From NCBI GenBank assembly GCA_041633555.1, contig JBFKFZ010000050.1, forward strand, positions 1 to 22,367: DNA of 22,367 nt, written 5' to 3'. Shown in pieces: positions 1 through 7,812 of the stretch. Below the pieces are notes generated by a model, which ran no database searches, had not been told where the DNA came from, and saw only the letters and a program-made list of their open reading frames with translations. This stretch comes from JAHEAO01 sp041633555. GTDB taxonomy: Bacteria > Pseudomonadota > Alphaproteobacteria > Rhodobacterales > Rhodobacteraceae. The translations under genes and the position numbers were made by a program. Each line of letters starts with the position of its first letter. Within the stretch, counting starts at the first letter, position 1.

Positions 1-537
1 AAGAACCTGCGCCTGCTGACGACCGACGGTCTGCCCGACCCCGGCACGGCAAGTCTGACGGTCCGTCAGGTCGCAGGAGGATTGCTGGTGCAGGACAAGG
101 ATAACGGACATATCGACCGCGCCGACCTGAAGGTGGTGACCCAGCGCGCGCCGACCGAGGCCGAACTGAATGACCTTCTGTTCGCCTGGAAGGTCGCCAA
201 ACACGTCAAGTCCAACGCCATCGTCTACGTCAAGAACGGCGCCACCGTCGGGATCGGCGCCGGCCAGATGAGCCGCGTCGACAGCACGCGCATCGCCGCC
301 CGAAAATCGGCGGACATGGCCGAGGCGCTGGGGCTGGATGGGCCAACCGTGAAAGGCTCTGTCGTTGCGTCCGACGCGTTCTTCCCCTTCCCCGACGGCC
401 TGCTGACCGCGGCCGAGGCCGGGGCGACGGCCGTAATTCAGCCGGGCGGCTCGATGCGGGACGAAGATGTCATCAAGGCCGCGGATGAGGCCGGGCTGGC
501 GATGGTCTTTACCGGCATGCGGCATTTCCGGCATTAG
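1..537 (+). CDS. purH: PurH, bifunctional AICAR transformylase/IMP cyclohydrolase (3' part only)
   Basis: This is the C-terminal 178 residues of PurH, which carries out the last two steps of de novo IMP synthesis in the cytoplasm (formyl transfer to AICAR, then ring closure). The reading frame is open from base 1, so the 5' part, including the whole N-terminal IMP cyclohydrolase domain, lies outside the window. What remains is the end of the AICAR transformylase domain. Its family blocks are easy to see: KSNAIV, GIGAGQMSRVDS, SDAFFPFPDG, AVIQPGGS-RDE and the terminal FTGMRHFRH. The stop is TAG at 535-537, and lspA begins 12 bases later, so the two are probably cotranscribed. Identification is very secure; nothing is unusual. 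Confidence 0.97.
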   Translation, partial: KNLRLLTTDGLPDPGTASLTVRQVAGGLLVQDKDNGHIDRADLKVVTQRAPTEAELNDLLFAWKVAKHVKSNAIVYVKNGATVGIGAGQMSRVDSTRIAARKSADMAEALGLDGPTVKGSVVASDAFFPFPDGLLTAAEAGATAVIQPGGSMRDEDVIKAADEAGLAMVFTGMRHFRH

Positions 538-549
538 GAACCATTCACC

Positions 550-1020
550 ATGCGCCCGATGATCTGGTCCGGCCTTGCCGTCTTCCTTATCGATCAGCTT
601 TCCAAGTTGATCGTCGTCACGCTGCTCGACCTCGAGACGCGCGGCGCGATCAACGTGCTGCCGCCGTTCCTGAACTTCCGCATGGCTTGGAACCGCGGGG
701 TGAATTTCGGTCTGTTTTCGCATGATGCCGAGATCATGCGCTGGGTGCTGATCGCGGTGGCCGTCGCGATATCGGTCTGGGTCGCGATCTGGGTGCGCCG
801 GGACGAGGCGGGGCGCTGGGGACTGATCTCTGCCGGTATCCTGATCGGCGGCGCCATGGGCAACGTGGTGGACAGGCTGCGGTTCGGCGCGGTGGCGGAT
901 TTCCTGAACATGTCCTGCTGCGGGATCGAGAACCCCTTTGCATTCAACGTCGCCGACGTCGCGATATTCATCGGCGCGCTCGGGCTGATCTTGTTCACCG
1001 GGCGCAAAAAGGCGACGTGA
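550..1020 (+). CDS. lspA: LspA, lipoprotein signal peptidase (signal peptidase II)
   Basis: This is a 156-residue inner-membrane aspartic protease that removes signal peptides from diacylglyceryl-modified prolipoproteins. The known conserved residues of the family are present: D15 in LIDQLSK, N105 and D108 in GNVVDRL, and N133 and D136 in FNVADVAI. The two catalytic aspartates are D108 and D136, 28 residues apart as expected. About four hydrophobic segments are visible (roughly residues 5-25, 65-82, 91-105 and 134-150). The length is normal for the family. It sits 12 bases after purH and ahead of a lipoprotein gene that would be one of its substrates. That pairing is probably incidental synteny, not a functional unit. 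Confidence 0.96.
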   Translation: MRPMIWSGLAVFLIDQLSKLIVVTLLDLETRGAINVLPPFLNFRMAWNRGVNFGLFSHDAEIMRWVLIAVAVAISVWVAIWVRRDEAGRWGLISAGILIGGAMGNVVDRLRFGAVADFLNMSCCGIENPFAFNVADVAIFIGALGLILFTGRKKAT

Positions 1021-1072
1021 CGCGCCGGAAATCATCGGCTAAACAAAGACCAATCATGCCGAGGGAGCGTTG

Positions 1073-1594
1073 ATGCGGGCGAACAAGGTTAAGATCGGGC
1101 TGGTACTTCTAATGGCTTTGGCGCTGGCGGCCTGCACCGGCGGGCGTCCGGGCATGCTGAATCTGCGCGGCGACAAGCAGGGTCCGGATGAATTCTCGGT
1201 CCTGCCGGGCAAACCCCTGCAGACGCCCAGTGACTATGCCAGCCTGCCGCCGCCGACCCCCGGGGGCAGCAACCTGACCGATCCGACGCCGAATGCGGAT
1301 GCCGTGGCAGCGCTTGGCGGAAATCCGGCAGCCCTGTCGGCGACGGGTCTTCCGGCATCGGACGGCGCGCTCTTGAATCACACCCGCCGCTACGGTGTCG
1401 AGGCCGGGATACGAGAGCAATTGGCGGCTGCCGATGCCGAACGGCGCGAGGGCTCTGGCCTCTTTCCGACCTTTGGAAATCTCGGCAATGCGCGCTACTA
1501 TCGCATCTACAGCCGCGAGCGGCTGGACCAGGCGCTGGAGCTGGCGCGGCTGCGCGCGCTTGGCATCCGGACCCCCAGCGCACCGCCGCAATAG
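1073..1594 (+). CDS. DUF3035-family lipoprotein (BamF-like)
   Basis: This is a 173-residue predicted outer-membrane lipoprotein. Residues 1-20 are a signal peptide ending in the lipobox L18-A19-A20-C21, so Cys21 would be lipidated. The mature part is proline- and glycine-rich and shows the pattern I associate with DUF3035: PDEFSVLPGKPL, a P-SDYASLPPPTPGG block, and a following D-P-x-P-x-A-D-A-x-A-A-L-G-G stretch. Members of this family are often labelled as the alphaproteobacterial Bam-complex subunit BamF. That role is a family-level inference, not something visible here. ATG at 1073 is preferred over the in-frame TTG at 1070 because GAGGGAG at 1061-1067 lies 5 bases before it. It lies 52 bases downstream of lspA. 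Confidence 0.85.
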   Translation: MRANKVKIGLVLLMALALAACTGGRPGMLNLRGDKQGPDEFSVLPGKPLQTPSDYASLPPPTPGGSNLTDPTPNADAVAALGGNPAALSATGLPASDGALLNHTRRYGVEAGIREQLAAADAERREGSGLFPTFGNLGNARYYRIYSRERLDQALELARLRALGIRTPSAPPQ

Positions 1595-1627
1595 CGACCC
1601 ACGGATGCTCACATAACCGCGATCTGC

Positions 1628-1655
1628 TTGATAGGGCGGCGACTGGCCGTATGTA
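1628..1655 (+). promoter_or_regulatory. Possible sigma-70-like promoter upstream of the M16 pair
   Basis: TTGATA at 1628-1633 matches the -35 consensus at five of six positions. After a 16-base spacer comes TATGTA at 1650-1655, a poor -10 element (three of six). It lies in the 89-base gap between the BamF-like gene and the first M16 gene. A start of transcription near 1662 would give a leader of about 20 bases. Such matches arise by chance, so this is only a candidate. Confidence 0.25.
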
Positions 1656-1683
1656 AGGGAGACCGCAGCCTGAAGGATTCCCG

Positions 1684-3024
1684 ATGTTTCGTGTCTTTGC
1701 TTTCGTTCTTGCCCTCGCACTTCTGCCGACCCTCCCGCGAGCTGCCGAAGTAACGACCTTCACCCTCGACAACGAGATGCAGGTCGTCGTGCTCGAGGAT
1801 CATCGCGCGCCAGTCGTGGTCCACATGGTTTGGTACAAGGTCGGCGGGGCCGACGAACCGCCGGGCAAGTCCGGCATCGCGCATTTCCTCGAACATCTGC
1901 TCTTCAAGGGCACAGACGACCTGGCCGCAGGGGAACTTTCGGCCACGGTGTCGCGCAATGGCGGGTCGGACAATGCCTTCACCAACTGGGATTTCACCGC
2001 CTATTACCAGCGCATCGCCGCCGACCGGTTGGAACTGGTGATGCGGATGGAAGCCGACCGGATGCGCGATCTGCAGATGACCGAAGAGGATGTGCGGACC
2101 GAACGCGATGTCGTACTGGAAGAACGCAACCAGCGCGTCGACAATGATCCTTCGGCCCAGTTCCGGGAACAGACCCGCGCGGCGCAGTTCCTGAACCACC
2201 CCTACGGCATTCCGATCATCGGCTGGCGGCACGAGATTGAACAGCTCAACCGGGACGATGCCTTCGCCTTCTACCAGCGCTACTATGCGCCGAATAACGC
2301 GGTTCTGGTGGTCGGCGGTGACGTGAAACCCGACGAGGTTCGTGCCCTCGCCGAAACCCATTACGGCCCCGTCCTGCCCACCCCGGGCTTGTCGGAAAGG
2401 GAGCGGCCGCAGGAGCCGCCGCAACTCTCGGAACGGCGCCTGACCTACTCTGATCCGCGCGTCGCCCAGCCGATCGTCAGCCGCAGCTATCTGGCCGCCG
2501 AGCGAGATAAGGGGGATCAGACGGAGGCCGCCCGGCTGACCATTCTGGCGCGGCTGCTGGGCGGAAACGGGGCGACATCGGTGCTGGGTCGGAAACTCCA
2601 GTACGAAACTCAATCGGCGGTCTATGTCTCTGCCTATTATGACGGCATCGCGCTGGATGACACGACCTTCAACCTTGTCCTGGTTCCGACCCCCGGCACC
2701 GAGCTCTTGGCTGCGGAAGAGGCGCTGGACAAGGCCATCGCGGAATTCCTGGCGGAAGGCGTCGATCCGGACCAGTTCGAACGGCTAAAGTTCCAGATCA
2801 AGGCGTCCCAGATCTATGCCGAGGATGACGTTCTCTCGCTGGTCCACAGATATGGCGAAGGCCTGACCGCCGGCCTGTCGATCGAGGACATCGAGACATG
2901 GCCCGATATCGTCCTGGCGGTGACCGAGGAAGAAGTGATGGAAACGGCCCGGAAGGTCTTCGACAAAAGCAAGGCCGTGACCGGCTGGACAATGCCCGCG
3001 GCAGCAGAGGGAATGGGCCAATGA
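1684..3024 (+). CDS. M16-family zinc metallopeptidase, catalytic subunit, secreted
   Basis: This is a 446-residue peptidase of the pitrilysin/processing-peptidase (M16) family. It begins with a signal peptide (about residues 1-20, hydrophobic LALALL then P-R-A-A), so it should work in the periplasm or at the envelope. The inverted zinc motif HxxEH is intact as H67-F-L-E70-H71, and the distal zinc-binding glutamate falls at E147, the expected 76 residues downstream. GAAGGA at 1672-1677 lies 6 bases before the ATG. The gene overlaps the next M16 gene by four bases (ATGA at 3021-3024). This arrangement matches two-subunit bacterial M16 enzymes, where one chain carries zinc and the partner helps hold substrate. 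The substrate cannot be told from sequence. Confidence 0.93.
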   Translation: MFRVFAFVLALALLPTLPRAAEVTTFTLDNEMQVVVLEDHRAPVVVHMVWYKVGGADEPPGKSGIAHFLEHLLFKGTDDLAAGELSATVSRNGGSDNAFTNWDFTAYYQRIAADRLELVMRMEADRMRDLQMTEEDVRTERDVVLEERNQRVDNDPSAQFREQTRAAQFLNHPYGIPIIGWRHEIEQLNRDDAFAFYQRYYAPNNAVLVVGGDVKPDEVRALAETHYGPVLPTPGLSERERPQEPPQLSERRLTYSDPRVAQPIVSRSYLAAERDKGDQTEAARLTILARLLGGNGATSVLGRKLQYETQSAVYVSAYYDGIALDDTTFNLVLVPTPGTELLAAEEALDKAIAEFLAEGVDPDQFERLKFQIKASQIYAEDDVLSLVHRYGEGLTAGLSIEDIETWPDIVLAVTEEEVMETARKVFDKSKAVTGWTMPAAAEGMGQ

Positions 3025-4331
3025 GCCGTCTGATCGCCGTCATCTGGCTGATTATCTTCACGCTGCCGCTCCGAGCAGAGATCGAGATCCAGACGATCAC
3101 GACGCCCGCCGGGATCGACGTCTGGCTGGTCGAGGAACATTCGATCCCCTTCACCGCGCTCGAAATTCGCTTCAAGGGCGGAACCGCGCAGGATCCGCCG
3201 GGCAAGCGCGGCGTCGTCAACCTGATGACCGGATTGCTCGAGGAAGGCGCGGGCGAGCTTGACAGCCGCGGCTTTTCCGAGGCACGCGAGGCATTGGCCG
3301 CCAGCATGCAGTACCGCGCCTATGGCGATGTCATCTCGATCTCGGCGCGGTTTCTCAGCGAGAACCAGGATGAGGCCATCGACCTTCTCAGATCCTCGAT
3401 CATGCAGCCGAATTTCGCGCAGGTGGATATTGACCGGGTCCGCGAACAGGTTTTGTCGAGCATCCGCAGCGACAGCACCGATCCGGGCGCGATCGCCGGG
3501 CAGACATTCGATGCGATGGCCTGGGGCGATCATCCTTACGGCTCGTCCGATGACGGCACGACCGAAAGCGTGATGGCGCTGACGCGAGACGACATCCTCG
3601 CGGCCCACAAGGCGGTCTTCGCCCGCGACAGGCTCTTTGTTTCCGCGGTGGGGGATATCACGCCCGAGGCGCTCGCAGCGCTTCTCGACCATCTGTTCGG
3701 AGAACTGCCCGCGACCGGTGCGCCATTGCCCGAGCCCGCCGAGTATCAGCTGACCGGCGGTGTTACCGTCGTGCCCTTCGACACACCCCAGTCGGTCGCG
3801 CTATTCGGCCATCAGGGCATCAAGCGCGACGACCCTGATTACATGACCGCGTACATCCTGAACGAAGTTCTGGGCGGCAACGGGCAGGATTCCCGCCTGA
3901 TGACCGAAGTGCGCGAGAAACGCGGCCTGACCTATGGCGTCGGAACCGCGCTGCTGCCAATGGATTACGGCGAACTGATCATGGGGCAAGTGCGTTCCGA
4001 CAATTCGAGGATGGCCGAGGCGGTCGAAGTCATTCAGAACGAATGGGCCAGGATCGCATCGGAGGCCATCACCGAGCAAGAGCTGTCCGACGTCAAGACC
4101 TACCTGACCGGGGCCTATCCACTGCGGTTCGACGGCAACGCGCCGATCGCGCGGATCATGGTCGGGATGCAGATCACCGGCCTGCCCGCCAGCTACGTGA
4201 TCGAGCGCAACAACCAGATCATGGCGGTGACCATGGAGGATATTCGCAGGGTCGCGAAGCGGATCTATCACCCGGACGATTTGCACTTCGTTGTCGTCGG
4301 GCAACCCGAAGGTCTTACCAGCACGAACTGA
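3021..4331 (+). CDS. M16-family peptidase homolog, non-catalytic partner subunit
   Basis: This is a 436-residue M16-fold protein with its own signal peptide (residues 1-19, ending L-R-A). The position equivalent to the zinc motif reads V-N67-L-M-T70-G71, so all three HxxEH residues are replaced and the chain cannot bind the catalytic zinc. The C-terminal family motif R301-G-L-T-Y305-G is kept; in M16 enzymes this Arg/Tyr region contacts the substrate backbone in the active chamber. It therefore looks like the complementary subunit of a heterodimer with the gene just upstream. ATG at 3021 overlaps the upstream TGA (ATGA), implying translational coupling and similar amounts of both chains. A longer open frame from 2898 exists but overlaps the upstream gene and would hide the signal peptide, so it was rejected. 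Confidence 0.92.
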   Translation: MSRLIAVIWLIIFTLPLRAEIEIQTITTPAGIDVWLVEEHSIPFTALEIRFKGGTAQDPPGKRGVVNLMTGLLEEGAGELDSRGFSEAREALAASMQYRAYGDVISISARFLSENQDEAIDLLRSSIMQPNFAQVDIDRVREQVLSSIRSDSTDPGAIAGQTFDAMAWGDHPYGSSDDGTTESVMALTRDDILAAHKAVFARDRLFVSAVGDITPEALAALLDHLFGELPATGAPLPEPAEYQLTGGVTVVPFDTPQSVALFGHQGIKRDDPDYMTAYILNEVLGGNGQDSRLMTEVREKRGLTYGVGTALLPMDYGELIMGQVRSDNSRMAEAVEVIQNEWARIASEAITEQELSDVKTYLTGAYPLRFDGNAPIARIMVGMQITGLPASYVIERNNQIMAVTMEDIRRVAKRIYHPDDLHFVVVGQPEGLTSTN

Positions 4332-4335
4332 TTCC

Positions 4336-4362
4336 GCATGGCCGAATCGGGTTCGGCCATGC
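4336..4362 (+). terminator. Strong hairpin at the end of the M16 pair, terminator-like
   Basis: A perfect 11-bp stem (GCATGGCCGAA at 4336-4346 pairs with TTCGGCCATGC at 4352-4362) closes a 5-base loop. It starts 5 bases after the M16 stop codon. The following bases, TAGGTTTGG, are only weakly T-rich, so it is either a leaky intrinsic terminator or a 3'-end stabiliser. It ends 13 bases before the mutL start and so also shapes the mutL leader. Confidence 0.6.
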
Positions 4363-4375
4363 TAGGTTTGGTAGC

Positions 4376-6202
4376 ATGACTGCTGCCAACCCCAAGATAA
4401 GCGACAACCATCCCATCATTCGTCAGCTGGACGAAACCGCGATCAATCGCATTGCGGCCGGTGAGGTGGTGGAACGTCCGGCCTCCGCGGTGAAGGAGCT
4501 TCTGGAAAACGCCCTTGATGCCGGCGCCGGGCGGATCGAGATCGCCTATGCCGATGGCGGGAAATCCCTGATCCGGGTGACAGATGACGGCTGCGGCATG
4601 ACCGCCGAAGACCTGCCGCTGGCATTGGCCCGGCATGCCACTTCGAAGATCGACGGGTCGGACCTTCTGAACATCCACAGTTTCGGGTTTCGCGGCGAGG
4701 CGCTGCCCTCGCTCGGCGCGGTTGGACGGCTGACGATCACCTCGCGGGTTGCCGGGCTGGAGGCCGCGACGATAACCGTCGCCGGCGGACGGCCCGGCGC
4801 GGTACGTCCCGCCGCCCTTCGCGCCGGCACGGTGGTCGATCTGCGGGACCTCTTCTACGCCACGCCGGCACGGCTGAAGTTCATGCGCTCCGACCGGGCC
4901 GAGGCACAGGCGATCGGCGACGTCGTGAAGCGCCTCGCGATGGCAGAGCCCTTCGTAGGGATCACCCTGCGAGATGTGAACGGCGGCGGCGAGGGGCGCG
5001 TGGTCTTTCGTGCGGACGCGGAATCGGGCGACCTCTTCGACGCGCTCCACGGGCGACTCGCTTCGGTTCTGGGCACCGAGTTCATTGACAATTCCTTTGC
5101 CGTCGATGCCGAGCGCGAGGGCTTGCACCTGACCGGCTTTGCCGCCCTGCCGACCTATTCGCGGGGCTCGGCAGTAACCCAGTTTCTCTTCGTCAACGGT
5201 CGGCCCGTCCGGGACAAGTTGCTGATCGGGGCGCTGCGCGGGGCTTATCAGGATTTTCTGTCGCGCGACCGGCATCCGGCGGCTGCGCTGTTTCTCGACT
5301 GCGATCCGCATCTGGTGGACGTCAACGTGCATCCGGCGAAGTCAGAGGTCCGGTTCCGCGATCCGGGTCTGGCTCGGGGGCTGATCGTCTCGGGCCTGCG
5401 TCATGCGCTGGCCGAGGCCGGGCATCGCGCCTCGACCACGGTGGCAGGGGCCACGTTGGGGGCGTTCCGGCCAGAGCCGACCGAGCCGCGCATCTACCAA
5501 ATGGATCGCCCGACGCCGGGCGCGATCCGCCCCGCCGTTGATGCGCGGTCACCCGGATTTGCCGAAACCTCCGCGCGGTTCGCGCGGACCGAGGATATCT
5601 CCGCAGCCCCTGACCTGACACGGCATCCCTTGGGCGCTGCCCGCGCGCAAGTCCATGAAAACTATATTATTTCCCAGACGGAAGACGGTGTCGTGATCAT
5701 TGATCAGCATGCCGCCCATGAACGTCTGGTCTATGAGAAACTCAAGCAGCAGATAGCCGAGAACGGCGTCGCGGCGCAGGCATTGCTGATCCCCGAAATC
5801 GTCGAACTCAGCGAAGGTGACGCGCTGCGGCTCTTGGAGATTTCGGACGACCTCGCACGGCTTGGAATGACGCTCGAACCCTTCGGCGGCAACGCAGTCG
5901 CGGTGCGCGAAACACCCGCCATCCTCGGGCAGGTGGATGCCAAGGCAATGCTGATGGATATCCTCGACGAGTTGGATGATCTGGGCGACAGCCAGGTCTT
6001 GCAGGTCCGTATCGAGGCGATCCTGAGCCGGGTGGCCTGCCATGGCTCTGTCCGTTCCGGGCGGCGGATGCGCGCAGAGGAAATGAACGCCCTGTTGCGA
6101 GAGATGGAGGCGACCCCCTATTCCGGGCAATGCAACCATGGTCGCCCCACTTATGTTGAACTCAAACTGAGCGATATCGAAAGGCTGTTCGGGCGCACAT
6201 GA
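4376..6202 (+). CDS. mutL: MutL, DNA mismatch repair protein with endonuclease motif
   Basis: This is a 608-residue MutL, which couples mismatch recognition by MutS to strand removal. The N-terminal GHKL ATPase is complete: E41 and N45 in VKELLENALDAGA, D-D-G-C-G-M, ATSKI and GFRGEAL. The C-terminal domain carries the metal-dependent endonuclease motif D443-Q-H-A-A-H-E449-R-L-V-Y-E454, matching DQHAx2Ex4E, plus the ACHGSVRSG and QCNHGRP blocks. It should therefore nick DNA itself, as expected in lineages without MutH. The start at 4376 gives the standard N-terminus (RQLDETAINRIAAGEVVERP); a longer open frame reaching 4043 overlaps the M16 gene and was rejected. The ribosome site is weak. The stop overlaps the rmuC start (ATGA at 6199-6202). 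Confidence 0.97.
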   Translation: MTAANPKISDNHPIIRQLDETAINRIAAGEVVERPASAVKELLENALDAGAGRIEIAYADGGKSLIRVTDDGCGMTAEDLPLALARHATSKIDGSDLLNIHSFGFRGEALPSLGAVGRLTITSRVAGLEAATITVAGGRPGAVRPAALRAGTVVDLRDLFYATPARLKFMRSDRAEAQAIGDVVKRLAMAEPFVGITLRDVNGGGEGRVVFRADAESGDLFDALHGRLASVLGTEFIDNSFAVDAEREGLHLTGFAALPTYSRGSAVTQFLFVNGRPVRDKLLIGALRGAYQDFLSRDRHPAAALFLDCDPHLVDVNVHPAKSEVRFRDPGLARGLIVSGLRHALAEAGHRASTTVAGATLGAFRPEPTEPRIYQMDRPTPGAIRPAVDARSPGFAETSARFARTEDISAAPDLTRHPLGAARAQVHENYIISQTEDGVVIIDQHAAHERLVYEKLKQQIAENGVAAQALLIPEIVELSEGDALRLLEISDDLARLGMTLEPFGGNAVAVRETPAILGQVDAKAMLMDILDELDDLGDSQVLQVRIEAILSRVACHGSVRSGRRMRAEEMNALLREMEATPYSGQCNHGRPTYVELKLSDIERLFGRT

Positions 6203-7368
6203 TCCAGATCGGCGATACTTCATACGCGCTGAACGACCCCGTCGTGATTGCCGTCCTGACGGGTGCGGCGGCGGTCCTGCTTCTGTTCATCCTGTTGATC
6301 ATGTCGGTTCGGCGCGCCGGCCAGTCGGCGCGGATGGTTGCGCCAATGGCGCAGCAGATGGGGATGCTGGGCCAGCAGGTGCGTTTGCTTTCGGACGGCC
6401 AGCAGCAGCTTACCGGCGGGCTGAACCACGTCTCCGAAGCGCAGGCCGCAAGCCAGGCCAAGATGCTGCAACTCATGGAGCAGCGGCTGGCCGATGTCAG
6501 CAAGGCGATGGGGGAGAACCTTGAAGGCACGTCACGCCGCACCGCGCAGTCCCTCGGGGAACTGCAGCAGCGGCTGGTAACGATCGACAAGGCGCAGGAA
6601 AACATCGAGAAACTCTCCGGCAACGTGTTGTCCTTGCAGGATATTCTCTCCAACAAGCAGACCCGCGGCGCGTTCGGCGAGATCCAGTTGAACGACATCG
6701 TCGGAAAGGCGCTGCCGAAGGACAGCTACAGCTTGCAGGCGACCCTCTCGAACGGCAAAAGGGCCGATTGCCTCATCCACCTGCCCAACCCGCCGGGCTC
6801 GATCGTCGTCGACGCCAAATTTCCCCTCGAGGCCTACGAGGCGCTGCGCAGGGCCGATACCCAATGGGAGGCGAAAGAGGCGGCGGCCTCCTTCAAGACC
6901 TCGGTCAAGGCGCATATCAAGGCGATCTCCGAGCGATACATCCTCGAAGGCGAAACTGCTGATGGCGCGCTCATGTTCCTGCCGTCAGAGGCGATCTATG
7001 CGGAATTGCACGCGAATTTCCCCGAACTCGTGCGCGAGGGCTTCGCCGCGCGGGTCTGGATCGTCTCGCCGACGACCTGCATGGCGACGCTGAACACGAT
7101 GCGCGCGATCCTGAAAGATGCGCGGATGCGCGAACAGGCCGGCGCGATCCGGGCGACGCTGAAGCAGCTGCACCGCGACGTCGAACTCGTGGTCGAGCGC
7201 GTGGACAAGCTCAACACGCATTTCGGGCAGGCGCGCGGGGATCTGGAAGGCATCAACACGGCGGCGGAACGCGCTGGGAAGCGCGCCGCCCGGCTGGACA
7301 ATTTCGACTTCGAGGAACTGGCCCTCGACGAGCAGAACGTGGTAGCCTTGGCCAAACCAAGTTCCTGA
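6199..7368 (+). CDS. rmuC: RmuC-family DNA recombination protein
   Basis: This is a 389-residue RmuC homolog, shorter than the E. coli protein of about 475. RmuC in E. coli limits recombination at inverted repeats. The family has a predicted PD-(D/E)xK nuclease-like core, but its biochemical activity is not well established. The layout is clear: one N-terminal membrane segment at about residues 15-36, then a Q- and A-rich helical or coiled-coil stretch to about 150, then the conserved core. Core motifs include R-G-A-F-G160-E161-I-Q and V-D205-A-K207-F-P-L-E-A-Y, where D205 and K207 fit nuclease-fold residues. It overlaps mutL by four bases, suggesting coupled expression of two genome-maintenance proteins. 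Confidence 0.93.
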   Translation: MIQIGDTSYALNDPVVIAVLTGAAAVLLLFILLIMSVRRAGQSARMVAPMAQQMGMLGQQVRLLSDGQQQLTGGLNHVSEAQAASQAKMLQLMEQRLADVSKAMGENLEGTSRRTAQSLGELQQRLVTIDKAQENIEKLSGNVLSLQDILSNKQTRGAFGEIQLNDIVGKALPKDSYSLQATLSNGKRADCLIHLPNPPGSIVVDAKFPLEAYEALRRADTQWEAKEAAASFKTSVKAHIKAISERYILEGETADGALMFLPSEAIYAELHANFPELVREGFAARVWIVSPTTCMATLNTMRAILKDARMREQAGAIRATLKQLHRDVELVVERVDKLNTHFGQARGDLEGINTAAERAGKRAARLDNFDFEELALDEQNVVALAKPSS

Positions 7369-7391
7369 ACCTGCCAGAAACGAAATCGCCG

Positions 7392-7793
7392 ATGTTAGAT
7401 ATCAGTACCGAAAAGGTCGCCTATGTCATCGTTCGCGCAAGAGAACTTGACGCGAAGGTCGGGCGCTGGGATTCGCCTGGGGACTCGAGGGACGCGGATA
7501 CCATCCTCGAAAGCCGCCGCGGCGACGCCACCGAACACGAGCTTCGCAGCTTCATTTCAGACCTCAATGATGACGAGAAGGCGGAACTTGTCGCGGTGAT
7601 GTGGATCGGTCGGGATACCTACAGCGCCGAAGAGCTCTCCGAGGCGATCTCGACGGCCAGGCAGGAGGCGACGACCCCGACCGAGGATTACCTTCTCGGC
7701 ATCCCGCTGTTGTCTGATTATCTCGAAGAGGGGCTGGCGAAGCTCGGCATCGACCCGGGCGACGAGGAAGACGAGATTTACCGCCCGGCCTGA
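7392..7793 (+). CDS. DUF3775 domain-containing protein
   Basis: This is a 133-residue acidic soluble protein of unknown function. It has no signal peptide or membrane segment. The family-like features are the N-terminal LDIS-EKV-YVI-RARE, a central ISDLNDDEKAELVAVMWIGRD block, and the C-terminal EDYLLGIPLLSDYLEEGLAKLG. The last of these is a pattern I recall from DUF3775 proteins of alphaproteobacteria. The centre is helix-rich, and the end is very acidic (DPGDEEDEI). It lies 23 bases after rmuC on the same strand and is probably the last gene of that transcript, because the next gene is convergent and only 19 bases away. The ribosome site is poor. No function is proposed. Confidence 0.8.
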   Translation: MLDISTEKVAYVIVRARELDAKVGRWDSPGDSRDADTILESRRGDATEHELRSFISDLNDDEKAELVAVMWIGRDTYSAEELSEAISTARQEATTPTEDYLLGIPLLSDYLEEGLAKLGIDPGDEEDEIYRPA

Positions 7794-7812
7794 CCCGGCC
7801 CTGACCCGTCTA

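Noticed and set aside
1089..1772. Two long minus-strand frames over the BamF-like lipoprotein gene
   Set aside because: Both are Arg/Pro/Ala-rich without motifs, while the plus strand has a signal peptide, lipobox and family pattern.
2898..3020. N-terminal extension of the second M16 gene
   Set aside because: It overlaps the end of the first M16 gene in another frame and would bury the signal peptide. ATG at 3021 with the ATGA overlap is much better.
4043..4375. 111-codon N-terminal extension of mutL
   Set aside because: It overlaps the M16 coding region, is Arg/Asp-rich, and the family N-terminus begins right after ATG at 4376.
7794..7812. Terminator between the convergent DUF3775 and saccharopine dehydrogenase genes
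   Set aside because: Only 19 bases separate the stops and no convincing stem is present.
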